In this document: positions 41,742 to 51,624 of the stretch, one piece after another
How the letters are laid out: the number at the start of each line of letters is the position of its first letter
How positions within the stretch are numbered: position 1 is the stretch's first letter
Origin: Symbiodinium natans
Taxonomy: Eukaryota; Sar; Dinophyceae; Suessiales; Symbiodiniaceae
Direction: 5' to 3'
Assembly (NCBI GenBank): GCA_905221605.1
Contig: CAJNDS010002161.1
Coordinates: 564,294-628,293, forward strand
Length of the DNA stretch: 64,000 bases
The notes under the pieces: generated by a model
Told to the model about the DNA's origin: nothing
The model's database searches: none
What the model saw: only the letters and a program-made list of their open reading frames with translations
Made by a program: the position numbers and the translations under genes

Positions 41742-42207
41742 AAGCTAGGAATAAAAGGGCACCCTTTTAGGGGATTGTAAGGGAGCCCAAGCCCTAAAAA
41801 CAAGGGGAATAAGGGCCTACTCTGGGTCTGAGTTCTTAGCTACACTCCCTTCGAAACCGCAATGATAAGACAGACTATCTCACATCCCCCTCGGACTGCA
41901 TGTAAGCAAAACGGAAACATAACTCCTATGGAAGCTGTAGATGAGGAGCTTAGGGCTCTTGGGTTTAAACCTATCGGGCTTGCAGAAGCTGGCCCGGCCG
42001 AGCTTTAGATGCTCGCTTGATGCTCATGGTTGAAGAGGTTTTTGGCTCGTCAGTAGCTCGCCCCGAGAGGAGCCTAGGAATGAAAAAGGGTTCCCTTTTC
42101 TTGGTTTTAAAGGGGCTTCGTAGACCCTAAACCCTAAGCCCTAAGCCCTAAACCGCCTAAAACCCTAAACCCCAAAAACGGGAATAAGGGCAAGCTCCGG
42201 GTTCTCG
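41742..42207. mobile_element. Two F-family elements, the second split by telomeric repeat
   Basis: 41742-41840 and 42065-42207 share AGGAATAAAAGGG, a CCTTTT core and GGGAATAAGGGC. The second carries CCCTAAA units at 42122-42172 in its middle. The third copy is at 48659-48768. Confidence 0.65.
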
Positions 42208-42547
42208 TTATGGTGTAAAGCTTCGTGTTCACTCGGGACTTTAGGAGTCACACGGGATAACAAAGACAATGCTGACCATGAAAAAAGCAGTGCATACTTG
42301 CTCGAAACGTAAGACTCTGGTCCAAAAGACTAACCCAGAATCCCATGACCCATATCCTAAACCCCAAACCCCCATAAACGCTTGCTGATGCTTGGGGCTT
42401 TGCAGCTTTCGAGACGGCGATGCACCCAGACTAAACCCGAAACCCTAAACCCTTGAAGCTTCAGAAGTTGGGGGCTTCAGGGACGGTGGGGGGGAGGCAG
42501 GGGGGAGGGGTGGCGGTTCACAGATCAGGCCCGACCCAGGGCTTCCT

Positions 42548-42790
42548 AAACACTAAACCCTAAACCCTAAACCCTAAACCCTAAACCCTGAACCCTCACT
42601 CCTGCCTCATGTAGGCCCCACTTCCGGATGTTGCTATCCACGTTCCAGTAGTCGCCACAGGTCCACCTCAGAAGGGTTTAGGGTTTAGGGTTTAGGGTTT
42701 AGGGTTTAGGGTTTAGGGTTTAGGGTTTAGGGTTTAGGGTTTAGGGTTTAGGGTAAGGTTTAGGGTTAGGGTATAGGGCTAGGGTTTAGG
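42548..42790. repeat. Telomeric arrays facing each other
   Basis: CCCTAAA 42548-42596 and TTTAGGG 42675-42790. The 75-bp spacer is open on both strands (minus: LRWTCGDYWNVDSNIRKWGL). Confidence 0.9.
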
Positions 42791-42937
42791 GCTTGAGCGG
42801 CCGGGCATGAGCCTGGAGGAATCTAGGGCGCAGGGTTTCGGTCAGGTCTTCATCCTTGAGACGAAAGCGCCTTGACAAAACAAACAGCAGGGCTCGTTGC
42901 CCCAAACCCTGCAACCAAAAAACACTTTCAAGACCCC

Positions 42938-43580
42938 CCTAAACCCTAAACCCCAAACCCTAAACCCTAAACCCGAAGCCCTGAAACCACCACGGACATC
43001 CGCGCAAAATCCAAGATCAGGAGGTCCTTGTGCCCGCAGAAAGAGCTGATGAACTGACCATGTAAAGATATGTAAAGTCTCCTTAGTCCTACCACTCGAG
43101 GCCCTCGAGGCTGAGGTCATGGATTGGGGAGTCGAACCCGCGCAAGCCGTCTAACTCGGAACAGCAGCTTAGAACAGCACGGCTAATAGTAGGGCAGCTG
43201 CATGTGTAATCTACCTTGAGGCACATAGAACCCTGCCTATATATCTTAGGACTTCGTGAAGGACCTGGCTGTAATTTGGGGCACTGGGGCGCGTGCAAAT
43301 GCGGAACTTCATCCACGCGTTCGATTCCACCATACCTGGAGGCCTGCAGGACTTACAAGCTGCGAATGCCCCCTCCCCCCAAAAAATAAACAGACAAATC
43401 GGAAACCCTAATCTCGAACCCCAAAATGCCTTGTTGCTGAGACCAGACTCGACCTAACCCCCAAACTGTTCATAGCATAATCTGCTACAGTAAGACCTCA
43501 ACCTGTGTTGAACAGCGTTTGAAGCGAAGCCCGAAACCCGAAACCCTGAAGGACTGTAGCACCGGATTTAGGGTTTAGGG
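42938..43580. other. Short telomeric array and mostly unique sequence
   Basis: CCCTAAA at 42938-42978. Minus frames at 42842-43120 and 43089-43316 are open but have no splice pattern or domain. Confidence 0.45.
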
Positions 43581-43636
43581 TTTGGAACTGAAGTAATTAA
43601 AGACAAAAACTCAGTCGAATCCCGGAGGGCCTTCAC

Positions 43637-43687
43637 CTCGCCCCAGAGTCGTGAAGGCACCTTCGACTCATTCACACCGTGGAGATC
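43637..43687 (-). CDS. Candidate exon DLHGVNESKVPSRLWGE
   Basis: 51 bp, phase 0 at both ends, with acceptor CTCCTCAG/G and donor GCGAG/GTGAAG, both canonical. The frame stays open beyond the donor. Function unknown. Confidence 0.45.
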
Positions 43688-43933
43688 CTGAGGAGCAAGG
43701 TCGCCCAATTAAAAAAAAAGCGTTTAGGGTTTTAGGATTGCGGATTCTGCAGCTTTGGGGTTTCGAGCTTCGGGGTTTATAGAGGGCCTGCGACCTGAAG
43801 GATTCTGCGGTTTTTGTTAGACAGTTTGCACTTCAGTCATGGTTCCAGACTTCGCTTTTGGCGAGTTTGCTTGACGTGGCAGGTTGTTTGCGGGATTGTA
43901 GGGCTTTGGAGTTTTGGGGGTCTGAGAGGCTTA

Positions 43934-44030
43934 AGGGTCCATGTACCTCCGTAGTATATACTTTGGCCCGAAAGCTACTATGCAGAAGCCCTTTCAGGCC
44001 CAAGTATATACTACAAGGGTACATGGCACT
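43934..44030. mobile_element. D-family TIR element
   Basis: AGGGTCCATGTACCT ... AGGGTACATGGCACT ends with an AGTATATACT/AAGTATATACT inner inverted repeat. Confidence 0.75.
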
Positions 44031-44092
44031 CTGGGCAGGGTTGACAAAGGGCACCTTACTCTACGATCACGCCAGCCCCTGCGCGCGGAAGC

Positions 44093-44146
44093 CTCGATTG
44101 CATCGAGCGAGATCTTCTCGTGGCGCGGGTGCTCGGGCAACCCATG
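44093..44146 (-). CDS. Candidate exon HGLPEHPRHEKISLDAIE
   Basis: 54 bp, phase 0, acceptor AAGGCAG/C and GC donor ATCGAG/GCTTCC. Same strand as 43637-43687. Function unknown. Confidence 0.45.
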
Positions 44147-44519
44147 CTGCCTTAAGGCGCGGCTGGAACCCGGTTCTGCTTCAAGAGGCTAAGAACCAAA
44201 AATCGAGCAAATTTCTTGACTGTTTAGGAGGCTTTTGGCCTTTTTTCTGGTACTGTTCGGTTTGAGACTCGGACTTTCTGGTTCAGCCTCGGGTTTTCGG
44301 GCTGAGCTTTGAAAGTCTGAGCTGTCTTCACGAGCCCTGCCCTACGTGTGTCTCGACGCACCTAAACCCAGTCGCATACGTGAATGTGCTTGGGTATGCC
44401 CTCTTGGCCCTAAGAGCCTTCTTTGGGAAGGCTCCATGTTGGGCTGTAATCATAGCAGCTACTTCTAGGGTGTATATGAAGCGTACCTTGGTGCTTGGGG
44501 AGATTCAGAATCTTGACTT

Positions 44520-44640
44520 TACCTCTGTTTGGATAAAGTGGCTTCCGAAATTAGGGGTACCTTGTTGGGGTCCTTATGATGAGGGAATCCTAATTACTAT
44601 TTGGGTGACGAAATTCAAAAATCCCCCTATTTTCGTAAAC
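44520..44640. mobile_element. K-family repeat, inverted
   Basis: TTCCGAAATTAGGGGTACC and GGGGTCCTTATGATGAGGGA are the reverse of 8338-8436. The 118-codon frame across it is not a gene. Confidence 0.55.
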
Positions 44641-44754
44641 CCCCATAGAGGATGGAAGGCTCCTACTAAGGAAGCCTTGGGCTCCCAGGGTCTTGCGACA
44701 TGCTCGAGTGCTTGCAGCGATCCGAGATGCTCCTAAGCCTCGAACCCAAACACG

Positions 44755-44870
44755 GTTTAGGGTTTAGGGTTTAGGGTTTAGGGTTTAGGGTTTAGGGTTT
44801 AGGGTTTAGGGTTTAGGGTTTAGGGTTTACATTTAAAATTTAAAAATTCGGGTTTAGGGTTTAACCCACA
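44755..44870. repeat. Telomeric array, TTTAGGG, with a short inverted end
   Basis: Ten units at 44755-44830, then TTTAGGGTTTAACCC at 44850-44865 (a head-to-head touch). Confidence 0.85.
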
Positions 44871-45030
44871 CCCTCAAGAAAGCAACCCCAAAGAAGCAAG
44901 CAGCTGAGAGCCCCGGACTTGCCATTGGATCTCGAGGCGGCCGCTGTGCCGAGGTTGAACCTCAGAGGCTTCCAGGAACCCCAAAGAGACCAGGTTTAGG
45001 GTTTAGGGTTTAGGGAAGTTTGGAGACAAC

Positions 45031-45133
45031 TTTGGATGTTCCCGCTTGTACTAACAGCTCCTCATAGGGATTCCAATAGGGGGGGGACTAGAATTCCTAT
45101 TGCGGACTGTTAGTATCAGGGGGAAAATCCCAA
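45031..45133. mobile_element. C-family TIR element
   Basis: TTTGGATGTTCCCGC ... GTTAGTATCAGGGGGAAAATC ends, with CTAACAGC inside. Confidence 0.75.
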
Positions 45134-45239
45134 GAGACAAAACTGACCTGGTCTAAAGAGAACAACAAACACGATTCGAATAGCAATGATGAGGAATAAC
45201 ACGAGCAAGACCAGTCGTGATAGTCATGTCGCATTCGGA

Positions 45240-45730
45240 AGAAAATTCAAGTGCAAGTACATGGGCATTTCCCAAAATAGAGGCTCCCCTTTTTTCTCCC
45301 AAAATAGAATCGAATTCCTTGAAGGAGCCCCCGAAAAGGGTACGTACTACGTACCCCACTTTTCGGAAAACCCCCCCCCCCATATTTACAAGAGAGGCTA
45401 GGGATCCAGGCGCCCCGGGAGCAGCTCCAGTACCGCATCCGAAGGACATGGCGTAACAAAAAGAGCTGAAGCGAAGGCTGAGCCAAGGAAGGCACGAAGA
45501 ACGCCCTTGGGGGAGGAGGGGGGGGAGGAGTGTCTATGGCAGGTTTGAGGGGAACCAAGGGTTGAAGAGGGGGCTTCGGGAGCCGAAGTCGTGGGGCATA
45601 GGGTTTGCGGTGTTCGGGTGGGGCCCGGGAAGGTGGATGCGTGGAGCGCCTTGGGAGAAGCATTGATCTTCTGGCCCTCTGAGCCCTAAACCAGAGAAGG
45701 GGAAGTAAAGGCCAGGTCTTTTTCAGCGGC
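45240..45730 (-). CDS. Proline-rich open frame, doubtful
   Basis: A 161-codon minus frame reading KPPLQPLVPLKPAIDTPPPP in its middle. The 3-prime third overlaps a repeat (45255-45380) with inverted GAAAAGGGTACGTACTACGT-type sequence. A proline-rich exon is possible at 45480-45700, but the purine bias of the plus strand alone can produce it. Confidence 0.25.
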
Positions 45731-45739
45731 AATGTAGGG

Positions 45740-46050
45740 CCTATTTAGGTTTAAAGGGACTTTGCAAGGTGCATTCATTTATGTATTTAGTTATTTAGAG
45801 GTTTATCTATTTATAAGGTTTATATATGGGAATAGGATTCAGGGTCCCTTCCTTTAGGGGGTCCCTCCTTACCTTAACTAAGTCTAAGGGAGATCACGTG
45901 GTCTCTGTACATGGTCCCCTACCTCCTTTACCCTTACCTCCTTTAAAGGGTTCAGCAGTATGGGCCCTCTAAGGGAATATAAGGGTCCCCAATTAGGGTG
46001 CCCATATTGAAGGGCCATGAAACTACCCTAATGGGCTCCTTTGTGTTGAG
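45740..46050. other. Stretch without a gene: decayed CCCTTTA-rich repeats
   Basis: Inverted and direct copies of CCTTTAGGG/AAAGGG words; no open frame of note. Confidence 0.5.
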
Positions 46051-46063
46051 AAGGAGATTGCGG

Positions 46064-46270
46064 TTTAGGGTTTAGGGTTTAGGGTTTAGGGTTTAGGGTT
46101 TAGGGTTTAGGGTTTAGGGTTTAGGGTTTAGGGTTTATGAGCTGTAAGCCCTCATGAACTCCAGACCCAGAAGCGACATCCCGATGGTCCCCTTTTTGGG
46201 CGGCCATGAAGGAACCCTAAACCCTAAACCCTAAACCCTACACCCTAAACCCTAAACCCTAAACCCTAAG
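46064..46270. repeat. Telomeric arrays facing each other
   Basis: TTTAGGG 46064-46138 and CCCTAAA 46215-46270 around a spacer open on both strands. Confidence 0.95.
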
Positions 46271-46343
46271 GTCGCATTCGGGGGGTTTAGGGCTTAGGCT
46301 TGAGGACTTCGGGTGGTTTGCGGAGGGGGATGGGCGGCGGGGG

Positions 46344-46432
46344 GCCATTTTGCAGAACCCCACGTGGTGGGAAGCTCCAAGCTTGCCATCAGCAGCGGAG
46401 GGCCCTAGCAGGGGCCTCGGCTTTCGGGGGTT
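46344..46432 (+). CDS. Candidate exon NPTWWEAPSLPSAAEGPSRG
   Basis: Open plus frame after ATTTTGCAG. Donor unknown. Confidence 0.35.
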
Positions 46433-46596
46433 TGGGGTTTGGGGTTTAGGGTGTAGGGCTGATCTTTGTAGGCACTTTGCAAGAATAGGCCGGCAGGCTG
46501 AAGTCTAGAAGTCGTCACAGGCGTGCGTTCACCCTTAACATGCAAAATGCTACCCATGAACAAGCAACCCTAAACCCTAAACCCTAAACCCTGGGA

Positions 46597-46680
46597 CTTC
46601 ACAGTGCAGTTGGACGCGGCCGGCTCCGAACAGCTTATCTGCAAGGGCCTCGGCATCGAAGTTACAAGGGACCGAGTTTA
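46597..46680 (+). CDS. Candidate exon DFTVQLDAAGSEQLICKGLG
   Basis: Open plus frame, continuing IEVTRDRV to TAA, directly after a telomeric array (46565-46592). The minus frame is also open (FDAEALADKLFGAGRVQL). Confidence 0.35.
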
Positions 46681-46857
46681 AACCGATCCCAAAGAAAAGC
46701 CGCGGGGATTTTCAGTGATCTCAAGCCCTCTACTTCCAGGGACCGGCTAAGTTGTGAGTCCTTAAGGGTTCTATAGCACCCGAACGCTTAGGTCCCTGGA
46801 AGCATAGGGAAGTTCAGCACAACCGAAATCCCGTGGATTTCAGGTCTATCGACAAAA

Positions 46858-46945
46858 ACGGGCCAGTTTTGGCCGGAAGAAGCTGCAGGCATAGCCAGAG
46901 TAGCAGTTGGGGTTGAAGAGTTGGTGCTTTGGCGTCTAGCTTTGG
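46858..46945 (+). CDS. Candidate exon GQFWPEEAAGIARVAVGVEE
   Basis: Open plus frame, continuing LVLWRLAL into a TTTAGGG array (46945-47080). Confidence 0.35.
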
Positions 46946-47080
46946 GTTTAGGGTTTAGGGTTTAGGGTTTAGGGTCTAGGGTTTAGGGTTTAGGGTTTAG
47001 GGTTTAGGGTTTAGGGTTTAGGGTCTAGGGTTTAGGGTTTAGGGTTTAGGGTCTAGGGTCTAGGGTTTAGGGTTTAGGGG
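46945..47080. repeat. Telomeric array, TTTAGGG with TCTAGGG
   Basis: About 19 units; TCTAGGG recurs several times. Confidence 0.95.
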
Positions 47081-47194
47081 TTCGGGTGTTCGGGTTTCAG
47101 GGGTAGTGTGGCTAGTTTCCTTCAGAGCCCCAGCTCCTGAGCTCTCTTTATCCAATGGAACCCCAAACTTCGGCTAGCTGCACGGAGACGCTGA

Positions 47195-47831
47195 GTGCAA
47201 GGCTTTCCAGGTTCGGTGGTCGCTCGCTCTGTTTGTTTAAATACTCTCGAAAGCTCCCCCGGAAGGCCCATCATGACAGCGCCAGCCTTTGTACATGAAC
47301 CCTGTCCACTGTGTCAGCTTTACCATTGTTGCACAGCTGCTACATGCACTGAATTGTGGGCCGACCCTCAATCGGTGACTTGCTCAGTGACCCCCCGCTG
47401 ACTCGAACACCCTGATTGTCCGCCACCGACGACGAGGACATAAATTTGGAAGCAGCCCAGGACGTGCAACGCCAGCTGAAATGCCGGCAGGACCCTCCAC
47501 GCAGGAGTAAGATTCAAGCCAGTCGGTCATAAAACCTTAAAATCCCAAGGGCCATCACTCACGGAGACAGCATGGCCTTTCCTTGGTCGCTGACTCCTGG
47601 ACAAGTGTAAGGGCGCATGTCCCTCCGTTGCTGCTCGTGAGCGACGCATGTGAATTGTGGGAACATGTGGTGAGTTCTGAATTTTACTCTATGTGGCTTT
47701 TTGGGGTATGCCCAAATATTAGGGGCCGCCTTATACAGAGCACCCCCAAAAGGGACCCTGTTTCAGAGAATCGCCCCCCCCAAGTGTCCTTGTGCAGGCG
47801 GAGGGAGTTCGGCACAAACGGCTCGTCCTGA
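47195..47831 (+). CDS. Two open plus frames, candidate coding
   Basis: 47195-47401 (APAFVHEPCPLCQLYHCCTA, Cys-rich) and 47583-47831 (VPPLLLVSDACELWEHVVSS). No telomeric repeat lies within. Splice sites unresolved; no family recognised. Confidence 0.3.
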
Positions 47832-47905
47832 ACCCTAAACCCTAAACCCTAAACCCTAAACCCTAAACCCTAAACCCTAAACCCTAAACCCTAAACCCTA
47901 AACCC
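47830..47905. repeat. Telomeric array, CCCTAAA
   Basis: Ten clean units. 47978-48085 then holds a 65-bp imperfect tandem duplication (GGGCCAGATTTTCCGC). Confidence 0.95.
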
Positions 47906-48194
47906 TAGATCATCCGCCGCTTGGATCTCTTGGTACCCTTTGGTGGTGGGCGGTGCTCCCGGGTTCCCTATACCTTGAGGGCCAGATTTTCCGCTAGGTT
48001 CTAGAGCTGGACCCTAAGCCGTAAACCCAAAACCCAAAAACCTGAAGGGCCAAATTTTCCACTCGGTCCTAGAACTGGACTCTAAATCCTAAACATTCCT
48101 AAACCCTAATCCCTGAAAACCCTAAACTGGCGTGGGTTCCCCACCTCGCGACACCGCTGTCGGATGACCATCTCCGTGAGTTTCAGGAAGGCCT

Positions 48195-48503
48195 GCTGGG
48201 AGGTTAATATGGGAAGATATAATTGGGGTAACTAGACTTACAACCTTACTAAACCCTAAACCCTAAGCCCTAAACCCTAAACCCTCAACCGTAAACCCTT
48301 AGGCACGTAGAACCGTACGGTAAACTCCAGAAAGTTGGAACATGGTTTAATAAGGAGTAGGGGCCGGGATTCCCTTCAGTATGCCTCTTGGGGTATGTGG
48401 ATAAGGATGTTCCAACTTTTCGGAGTTTACTGTACTTAAACCCTAAACCCTAAACCCCAAACCCCAAAACCTACACCCTAAACCCTAAACTACCCATGAA
48501 CCA
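48195..48503. mobile_element. A-family element opened by telomeric repeats and a second TIR element
   Basis: A-family left end near 48195 (CTGGGAGGTTAATATGGG) and right end near 48490 (ACTACCCATGAACC) enclose CCCTAAA (48253-48298), a TIR element 48315-48435 and CCCTAAA (48437-48490). Confidence 0.65.
48315..48435. mobile_element. TIR element with 27-bp ends
   Basis: 48315-48341 and 48409-48435 are inverted repeats matching at 24 of 27 bases (GTACGGTAAACTCC / GGAGTTTACTGTAC). Only this copy was seen. Confidence 0.75.
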
Positions 48504-48593
48504 CCATCTCGCAAGGGCACGCCGTCTGTGGGGGCTTGGGCTCGATGGCTCCAAGTATGGGTCCCTGAATTTGGGGTCCCTTGTTGTACAAGG

Positions 48594-48960
48594 GTTTAGG
48601 GTTTAGGGTTTAGGGTTTAGGGTTGTTTGTACTCACAGTGCTTTGTTCAGCCTTTTTACGAGGCTCGGGAGTAACCTAGGAATAAAAAGGGTACCCTTTT
48701 TGGTTTTGAGGGGATTAGAAGAGAACCCCAACCCTAAAAAAGGAAAAAGGGCCTACTCCCGGGCCTAGTTTAATACACTGTACCCAAAGGCTCCCATGTA
48801 GTACCTTTTTGGAGTAGTATACTAGAACTAAATTCTTTTTTGCTGACCCAAAAAGGGACCACATTGGAGCCTTCAGGTATAGAATAAGGGCCCCATACCT
48901 CGCATCCCTATAAACAAGGGAAAGGGACCATACTTAGGGCCCAAAAGCCAAAACTCTACA
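48594..48960. mobile_element. Telomeric tract, F-family element and decayed repeats
   Basis: TTTAGGG 48594-48624. F family 48659-48768 (CCTAGGAATAAAAAGGG ... GGGCCTACTCCCGGGCC). Further CCTTTTTGG/AAAAAGGG inverted words to 48960. Confidence 0.6.
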
Positions 48961-49149
48961 CCCTACCTGATCCCTCCAACGTACGCCTTTTCATACTCCG
49001 AATCCTGGAAACCAGAAATTTCTGGTATTACCAATTTTTTTTGGTATGACCATTTTTGGGGGTTTTTAGGAATAGATGCAATTAGACATTGAATGGGTGG
49101 TTCTGGAATGTAACATGGATGGGGGGTTCCTAAATGGACTCACATGGTA

Positions 49150-50690
49150 CCAGGGCGCACATTAAAGAATTCATGTGACGCCCGTGAAGAGAACAGTATG
49201 AATAAAGGTGTGAACGAAGTGAGCACGCATTCATTTTAATGCTATTGTGTGCGCTTTCCTCATTAGTTGGTGCTTTCACTGCGTTTCATTACAATTAAAT
49301 TACAAGCGCAAACAAGATTATGAAAGTAATAGCTGGTTTCGTTCACACGTTCAGTTAATACTACTCACGCGCTTATTCATATCTTCATTGCGCTTGTAAT
49401 AATATTTTCTTCACGTTGTTCTCTTCACACTTCGTTCATTAAATGCACGCGGTTGTTCATTCATAAACTCATTCACTCCCTTGTCATTTAAGTCTCTTCT
49501 TTTGCTCGCTAATTGAGCTCGCTTGTCATATAATATAATGAGAGCGCAGTCCTCATTTTGCGCTCATAATGCTGTACGTTATAATATTAATATCGCGCGG
49601 TCACTATGTTCCTTGCATATTATAATATGATAACTCCGCACGCAATAAGACCCCGAGAATAGGATGGGAACACAGTACTAAATCTAAGGGTGAATGTGGG
49701 GGCTCAATGGTCTAGTTTCCTGGCTCATGATTCCAAGGTGTTACACTGTTATAGCTGGAGAACCTGATGTTGGGGCGCTCACTCAACCACTCACTAAATT
49801 CATGCACTCCTTTCGTTCATGTATAATTTGATTTCGTTCTTCGTTTACGCGGTTCGCAAGCTCACTGTAACAATAAGAAAGAACCGCGTGACAAGACAAA
49901 GGTGGTGAATGTAGCGCACGGGCCAGTATTAATTCTATGGTCAAAAGGGGCCCGTGAATGCAATAAAATTAAAGGGCTAATTTTGCGGGTGCGTTTGTAC
50001 TATAATTTAGTTCACACGTGTACACATTATATTAACGCACGGCAAAACAGTTCTTGTTTCGTTCACTTAAAGGCCCCATTAATAATATTCATGCGTGTCC
50101 TTATAATATTATTAATATGCCCTTTAATGTTCTCTTCACTTTATTCAAATCATTACACCGGCGCATGAAAAGAATATGGTGAGCGCCGGAATGACAGTAA
50201 TAATATTATATCACGCGCCGGAAAAGGGCTTTTGGTATGCGCGTGTATTTCGTTCGTACATTCGTTACGTTTATTGCGCTCGCTTCGCTCGCTTATAAAC
50301 TAACTCATTTACTCTCTTCATCATATTATTATTCCTGTTCCCGCGGGCTTTTTGAAAGACTGATTGTGTGCCCGTGTATTTCCTTGTTTCGTTCAATCGC
50401 TTACTAATTTCGTGCTTTCTTTCACTTCGTTCTCTCCATTACAAATCAGTTCGCTCTTTCTCTTCGTCTTTTAATATTATATCACGGGCGCATATTAAAA
50501 GAAAGAAGTTAGCGCCCGGGAATTATTAGAAGAAAGAAGTGACGCAAAGGATTATGTGAAAGGGCCTATTTACAATGCAAATAGAACGAAGGGGCCCTTA
50601 TGAATTTTATTATGACGTGTCCTCACTTCGTATATTCATTCAGATGTTCATTCATATCTTTGTTCGTGCTTTTACACTGCGATACCGTTC
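49150..50690. other. AT-rich island with GC-stem hairpins
   Basis: 1.5 kb with no telomeric repeat, no family A-K element and a distinct word content (TTCGTTCA, TAATATTA, GCGC). Hairpins with short GC stems and A-rich loops occur at 49153-49183, 50158-50189 and 50485-50518. A 13-bp inverted repeat lies at 49299-49311/49388-49400. The only frame listed (88 codons) is not convincing. It looks like inserted foreign or organelle-like DNA, or an old degenerate repeat. Confidence 0.5.
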
Positions 50691-50819
50691 CCAGTTGTAG
50701 GGGTATAGGGTTTCTTTAAGAAGAACCCCCACTAAACCCTAAACCCTCTTGGCACCTCCATGACATCTGTCGAGTTTGTGTCCCGTGCATGGTATGTTTT
50801 TACATTCAGGGTGGGTTTA

Positions 50820-51440
50820 CCAAATTTTTGGGGTTGTTAGGTTTCTTGGTTTTCCTTTTTGTCTAGAAATACCAATTTCTTGGTCGGGGGGAGGTCTCTA
50901 ATTTTTCTGTTGGTTTCCGTGCGTTTCTTGCGCATTTTTTTGGTTTTCCGTGCTGTTTGTTTTGCTTTCCGTTGGTTTCTGTTTTGGGGTGTTTTGGGTT
51001 TTCGAAGCCAGTTTTTTGGTTTTTCGGAAGGTTTTGGGTTTTTGGTTTTGAGATTTTTGGTTTCTAGGCCCTTGCTGGTCTTCAGTTTTTGGTTCTTTGT
51101 GCTTTTTGGTTTTCCGGGTGTTGCAGGTCTTTTTTTGTTTTGGTTTTGTTGTTTTCTTTGTTCTCCGGACGTTGCAGGCGTTCATTTGTTTTTTGGTTTT
51201 TCGGGTTTTGCAGGCCTTAAGATGTACGCTTTGTTTTTTCTGGATTTGCAAGCTCTTCAGAAGCTTCTCTTGGGATTCTGGGGAAGTTGATGGTTGGTTG
51301 TCCGGTGCTGGAGGGCGTTCTGCTTTGTCTCTCTTGCGTTTTCCAGCCCATGAAGGTCTTTAGTGGCTTCGCAGTTGGTTTCTCGTGCTTTACTGGGTCT
51401 TCAAAGGTTTGTTTCGGGAGGTCTTTGCGGTTGCTAGAGG
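50820..51440. repeat. T/G-rich low-complexity tract
   Basis: Irregular repeats of GGTTTTTCGGG and GGTTTTTGG words. They create a 143-codon Phe-rich plus frame and a 117-codon Lys/Thr-rich minus frame; both look compositional. Confidence 0.7.
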
Positions 51441-51622
51441 ATTAAGGGACAATTGTGACTACCCTAAACCCTATAAACCCTAAAGATCCTTTGGGAGCAA
51501 GGGCGTTAAGGTTCTAGGGTTTCGCAAGAGAGGATTAAGGGACAATTGCGACTACCCTAAACCCTATAAACCCTAAAGATCCTTTGGGATCAAGGACTTT
51601 AACGGTTCTAGGGTCCCAGTGT
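51437..51622. repeat. 93-bp tandem duplication
   Basis: GAGGATTAAGGGACAATTG at 51437 recurs at 51530 with the whole unit, including CCCTATAAACCCTAAAGATC. Confidence 0.9.
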
Positions 51623-51624
51623 CA

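Noticed and set aside
43094-43160. tRNA-like string GTCGAACC on the plus strand
   Set aside because: No matching acceptor, D or anticodon stems could be drawn.
50859-51290. 143-codon Phe-rich frame and the antisense Lys-rich frame
   Set aside because: The DNA is an irregular T/G repeat; both strands stay open through composition, and no splice pattern is seen.
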